Assembly (NCBI GenBank): GCA_034408745.1
Contig: JAWXCM010000008.1
Coordinates: 1-7,412, forward strand
Source: JAWXCM01 sp034408745
GTDB taxonomy: Bacteria > Acidobacteriota > Terriglobia > Bryobacterales > Bryobacteraceae
DNA: 7,412 nucleotides
Direction of reading: 5' to 3'
In this document: one piece after another, positions 5,815-7,412 of the stretch
Position numbering within the stretch: the first letter of the stretch is position 1
Layout: the number at the start of each line of letters is the position of its first letter
Made by a program: the position numbers and the translations under genes
The notes under the pieces: model-generated
Seen by the model: only the letters and a program-made list of their open reading frames with translations
Databases searched by the model: none
Told to the model about the DNA's origin: nothing

Positions 5815-7065
5815 TTATTGAGCGCTCTCCAGCAATTCAATCAGGGGCTTCGTCAGTTCCTGCATGGGCATTGCCCTTCGTCCCTGAAACTTCTCCGGGA
5901 CCTTTCCCTGTAGTTGCAGCAGCCACGTTTCCGCATCGTAAAACGCCTTTACTTTGCGGTGGCTCAGCCAGTCCTGCGCATGCTTCTGCTTCGGAGGCTC
6001 CAGCACCGGAAGCACAGCGAACCGCACCGCCGGCCAGGTTTCATCGGGGAATGCTTTCTTCAGCGCCTTTTCAGTCGGGCCATCATCTTTCCAGACAATC
6101 GAAATGCCCATGCAGATGGCGCGTTTTCCCAAGATATCCGGCCAGGAAGTCCAGTAATCCAGAAAAGAACGCACCAGCTTTTGCTGTTTCGAGTCCCAGT
6201 CTTCACCCGAGATCGTGGTGGTGAGAAAGTTCAGACCCTCCGGCAGATCCTTGAGCAAATCAACCGGATTTCTCGACAGGGAGTCCAGCGTCCGGGCCAC
6301 GCGCATGGCGAACACCTTCTCCGCTTCCGGTCCCGGCGTCGCTCTGGTCGGCCAGTCCAGAGGACGCGGCTCGATGGACGCTCCCAGCCCGAACAGTGGA
6401 AAAAGATCCTTCGCCAGACGGTGGTGGAATCCGTGATGGTTCTCCACATCCGGTCCGCTGAGAAGAAACACCAGCGGCCGCAGGAAGCCCGTGGTGTCCT
6501 CATCCCGCACCTGCAGCAGCGCGTCTTCCTGTTCCGCGCGATCGCACAGAAACGGCAGGTACTCGGGCAGTTGCCGCTTCGACACCTTCAGCACCGTCGG
6601 CGAACCACTGGAGGCAGGTTGAAAGTCCGACATTTCTTTGCGAATTCTCGCGACAATCCCCTGAAATGCCACATCGGAGTCCGGCGACGCCTTCACGGAT
6701 TGTTTTTCTGACGGCAGTATCTGATATTTCTTCAGCCGTTCTTCCACGTCATACGCCCGCAGATGGACCAGAAACACCAGTGCCTCGCCCTTGTCCTTCT
6801 TGTCGAGGGCAAGCGGCAGTTCCACTTTCTGGCAATACTCCGAATTCGCAAACGCGGGACTGAGCAGAAGGACAATCACGCGGGCTTGGTTCAGCCGCGG
6901 CATCAGTTGTTCTTCCCACGTCTGCCGCGACCCGGCCCGCAATTCCCGGTCATCCCAGACTTCCACAAGTCCGTCGTTCTCCAGCGACGCAAGATGATCC
7001 GTGAACTGTGTCATCCAGTCCTGGTCGGCATGCGAGTACGAAACAAACAGAGGCAACTTCGCCAT
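5815..7065 (-). CDS. TIR-domain protein fused to an inactive-STAND-like (iSTAND) module
   Basis: 416 residues. Residues ~4-146 are a bacterial TIR domain: LFVSYSHADQDW (6-17), VWDDRELRAG (36-45, BB-loop region), VIVLLLSPAFANSEYC (63-78) and VELPLAL with Glu82 at the position of the catalytic Glu of NAD+-cleaving TIRs. Such domains hydrolyse NAD+ or make cyclic-ADP-ribose-type signals. Residues ~165-416 carry LPEYLPFLCDRAEQEDAL (166-183), then LRPLVFLLSGPDVENHHGF (195-213), a helical SFLDYWTSW (300-308), a strand MGISIVW (319-325) and FAVLPVLEPPKQKHAQDWL (349-367). The C(N/D)RxxQ signature, followed by a strand and loop where a STAND P-loop should be but with no GxxxxGK(S/T), matches the iSTAND family described for bacterial conflict systems. 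The start fits because the TIR first strand begins at residue 6. It is first in the operon, 3 bp before the ATPase. TIR call is strong; iSTAND rests on motif recall. Confidence 0.9.
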   Translation of the reverse strand: MAKLPLFVSYSHADQDWMTQFTDHLASLENDGLVEVWDDRELRAGSRQTWEEQLMPRLNQARVIVLLLSPAFANSEYCQKVELPLALDKKDKGEALVFLVHLRAYDVEERLKKYQILPSEKQSVKASPDSDVAFQGIVARIRKEMSDFQPASSGSPTVLKVSKRQLPEYLPFLCDRAEQEDALLQVRDEDTTGFLRPLVFLLSGPDVENHHGFHHRLAKDLFPLFGLGASIEPRPLDWPTRATPGPEAEKVFAMRVARTLDSLSRNPVDLLKDLPEGLNFLTTTISGEDWDSKQQKLVRSFLDYWTSWPDILGKRAICMGISIVWKDDGPTEKALKKAFPDETWPAVRFAVLPVLEPPKQKHAQDWLSHRKVKAFYDAETWLLQLQGKVPEKFQGRRAMPMQELTKPLIELLESAQ

Positions 7066-7099
7066 CGCGTTTGGTTGATTGTATCCCTAACTCAATCAA
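7066..7099 (-). promoter_or_regulatory. Weak promoter/operator candidate for the TIR-ATPase-nuclease operon
   Basis: On the minus strand a TACAAT (7083-7078) resembles a -10 element and lies 12 nt before the TIR ATG, implying a leader of only a few bases, consistent with the absence of a Shine-Dalgarno sequence. No convincing -35 hexamer is found 16-18 bp upstream. An inverted repeat overlaps it (see next entry). This is a suggestion only; the operon could equally be read through from the PIN gene. Confidence 0.25.
7075..7099. repeat. Inverted repeat TTGATT-13 nt-AATCAA upstream of the operon
   Basis: TTGATT at 7075-7080 and AATCAA at 7094-7099 are exact inverted arms with centres about 19 bp apart. 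This spacing, near two helical turns, is common for dimeric repressor sites, and the repeat overlaps the TACAAT candidate. Arms are only 6 bp, so chance is a real alternative. Confidence 0.2.
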
Positions 7100-7219
7100 G
7101 GAGCGAGAGTTTCCCCCCACCCCGCCACCCTTCACAATGGATCAGCTTTAATACCGGATTGCGCGCACGGCGTAGCTCACGACTCGCGCAAGACCATGCT
7201 TCCACCAGCAGGTGATGCT

Positions 7220-7412
7220 TCAGGTACCCACACGTTGCGTGATGTACGCCATGGCGGCGGCAAAGTCGGCGAAATACTGGCAACCAAGTTGATCGAGCCT
7301 TGCCCTGACATCCGGATCATCGAAATCCCGGGAATTTCGACTGAGGAAACAGCTCTCGGCTGAGATCGTGCGCCTCAAGTCGTGAATCACCGAGGCGAGC
7401 ACAATGGAATCC
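7220..7412 (-). CDS. C-terminal part of a PIN-domain protein (runs off the right edge)
   Basis: In frame from the window edge the peptide reads DSIVLASVIHDL, then ESCFLSRNSRDFDDPDVRARL, then GCQYFADFAAAMAYI before the TGA at 7222-7220. This is the end of a PIN fold: a helix with DSIVLAS, then the last strand and acidic motif of the CFLxRxxxDFDDPDV type supplying late metal-binding Asp residues, then a final strand and helix. PIN domains are Mg2+/Mn2+ ribonucleases, as in VapC toxins. The GTG at 7402 lies inside the conserved helix and is not a likely start; the true N-terminus is outside the window. Same strand as the TIR operon, 154 bp upstream of it. It could be half of a toxin-antitoxin pair, but no antitoxin is visible here, and it could be unrelated to the operon. 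Confidence 0.65.
   Translation of the reverse strand, partial: DSIVLASVIHDLRRTISAESCFLSRNSRDFDDPDVRARLDQLGCQYFADFAAAMAYITQRVGT

Larger units (their letters stand above)
7066..7219. other. Intergenic region between the PIN gene and the TIR gene
   Basis: 154 bp with no supportable gene. It contains a pyrimidine-rich plus-strand stretch (TTTCCCCCCACCCC around 7110-7123) and the inverted repeat noted above. I find no rho-independent terminator after the PIN stop: the best stem, CACC/GGTG near 7203-7214, is 4 bp and lacks a U-tract. Whether the PIN gene is part of the same transcript is therefore open. Confidence 0.5.

Noticed and set aside
3626..6790. 16-bp exact repeat CACCAGTGCCTCGCCC at 3626-3641 and 6775-6790
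   Set aside because: Both copies encode a GEALV peptide in the respective minus-strand genes and lie inside unrelated domains; best explained by shared codon use, with no flanking similarity.
7195..7219. Hairpin CACC-AGCA-GGTG after the PIN stop as a terminator
   Set aside because: Stem of only 4 bp and no T-tract in the direction of transcription.
1..7412. CRISPR arrays, tRNA/rRNA genes, insertion sequence ends, retron-like RNA
   Set aside because: No regularly spaced repeats, no cloverleaf or rRNA-like segments, no transposase and no terminal inverted repeats were seen by eye on either strand.

Overview
The window is GC-rich, compact bacterial DNA, almost all coding. It is dominated by one minus-strand, three-gene cassette (about 7065 down to 407) that looks like a biological-conflict (probably anti-phage or self/non-self) system. 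The genes, in order of transcription, are: (1) a TIR-domain protein fused to what reads as an inactive-STAND (iSTAND) module; (2) a MoxR/CoxD-like AAA+ ATPase; (3) a 1461-residue, three-pass membrane protein with a small CoxE-like N-terminal region, a carboxypeptidase-regulatory-like beta domain, a WD40-like propeller, a cytoplasmic degenerate-vWA/helical scaffold, and a C-terminal DNA/RNA non-specific endonuclease (NUC, DRGH active site). The genes are 3 bp apart and then overlap by 4 bp (GTGA), so they are probably one translationally coupled operon.

Layout left to right. At 1-116 the minus strand reads as the C-terminal part of a SpoIIE/PP2C-type phosphatase. From about 100 to 405 the plus strand reads as the last ~100 residues of an arylsulfatase-type sulfatase. 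The two fragments meet head to head at about 95-116, and neither continues through, so this is a rearrangement breakpoint or an assembly chimera. 407-4792 is the nuclease scaffold gene, converging on the sulfatase fragment with 1 bp between the stop codons. 4789-5811 is the AAA+ ATPase and 5815-7065 the TIR protein. 7066-7219 is intergenic, with only a weak promoter candidate and a short inverted repeat. 7220 to the right edge is the C-terminal end of a PIN-domain protein on the same strand.

Organism: GC-rich sequence, carboxypeptidase-regulatory-like domains, sulfatases and SpoIIE phosphatases together fit Acidobacteriota (Bryobacterales/Solibacteres-like), or less likely Planctomycetota or another large-genome soil bacterium. 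This is an inference from gene content only.

How the genes may work together (inference): the ATPase would remodel the vWA/CoxE-like scaffold of the membrane protein, as MoxR ATPases do with vWA partners. The propeller on the outer face could sense a signal. There are two potential effectors, a cytoplasmic TIR (NAD+-cleaving or signalling; candidate catalytic Glu82 present) and a NUC endonuclease with a complete active site that the predicted topology places outside the cytoplasm. I recognise the parts but not this exact TIR-iSTAND + MoxR + propeller/vWA/NUC combination as a named system.
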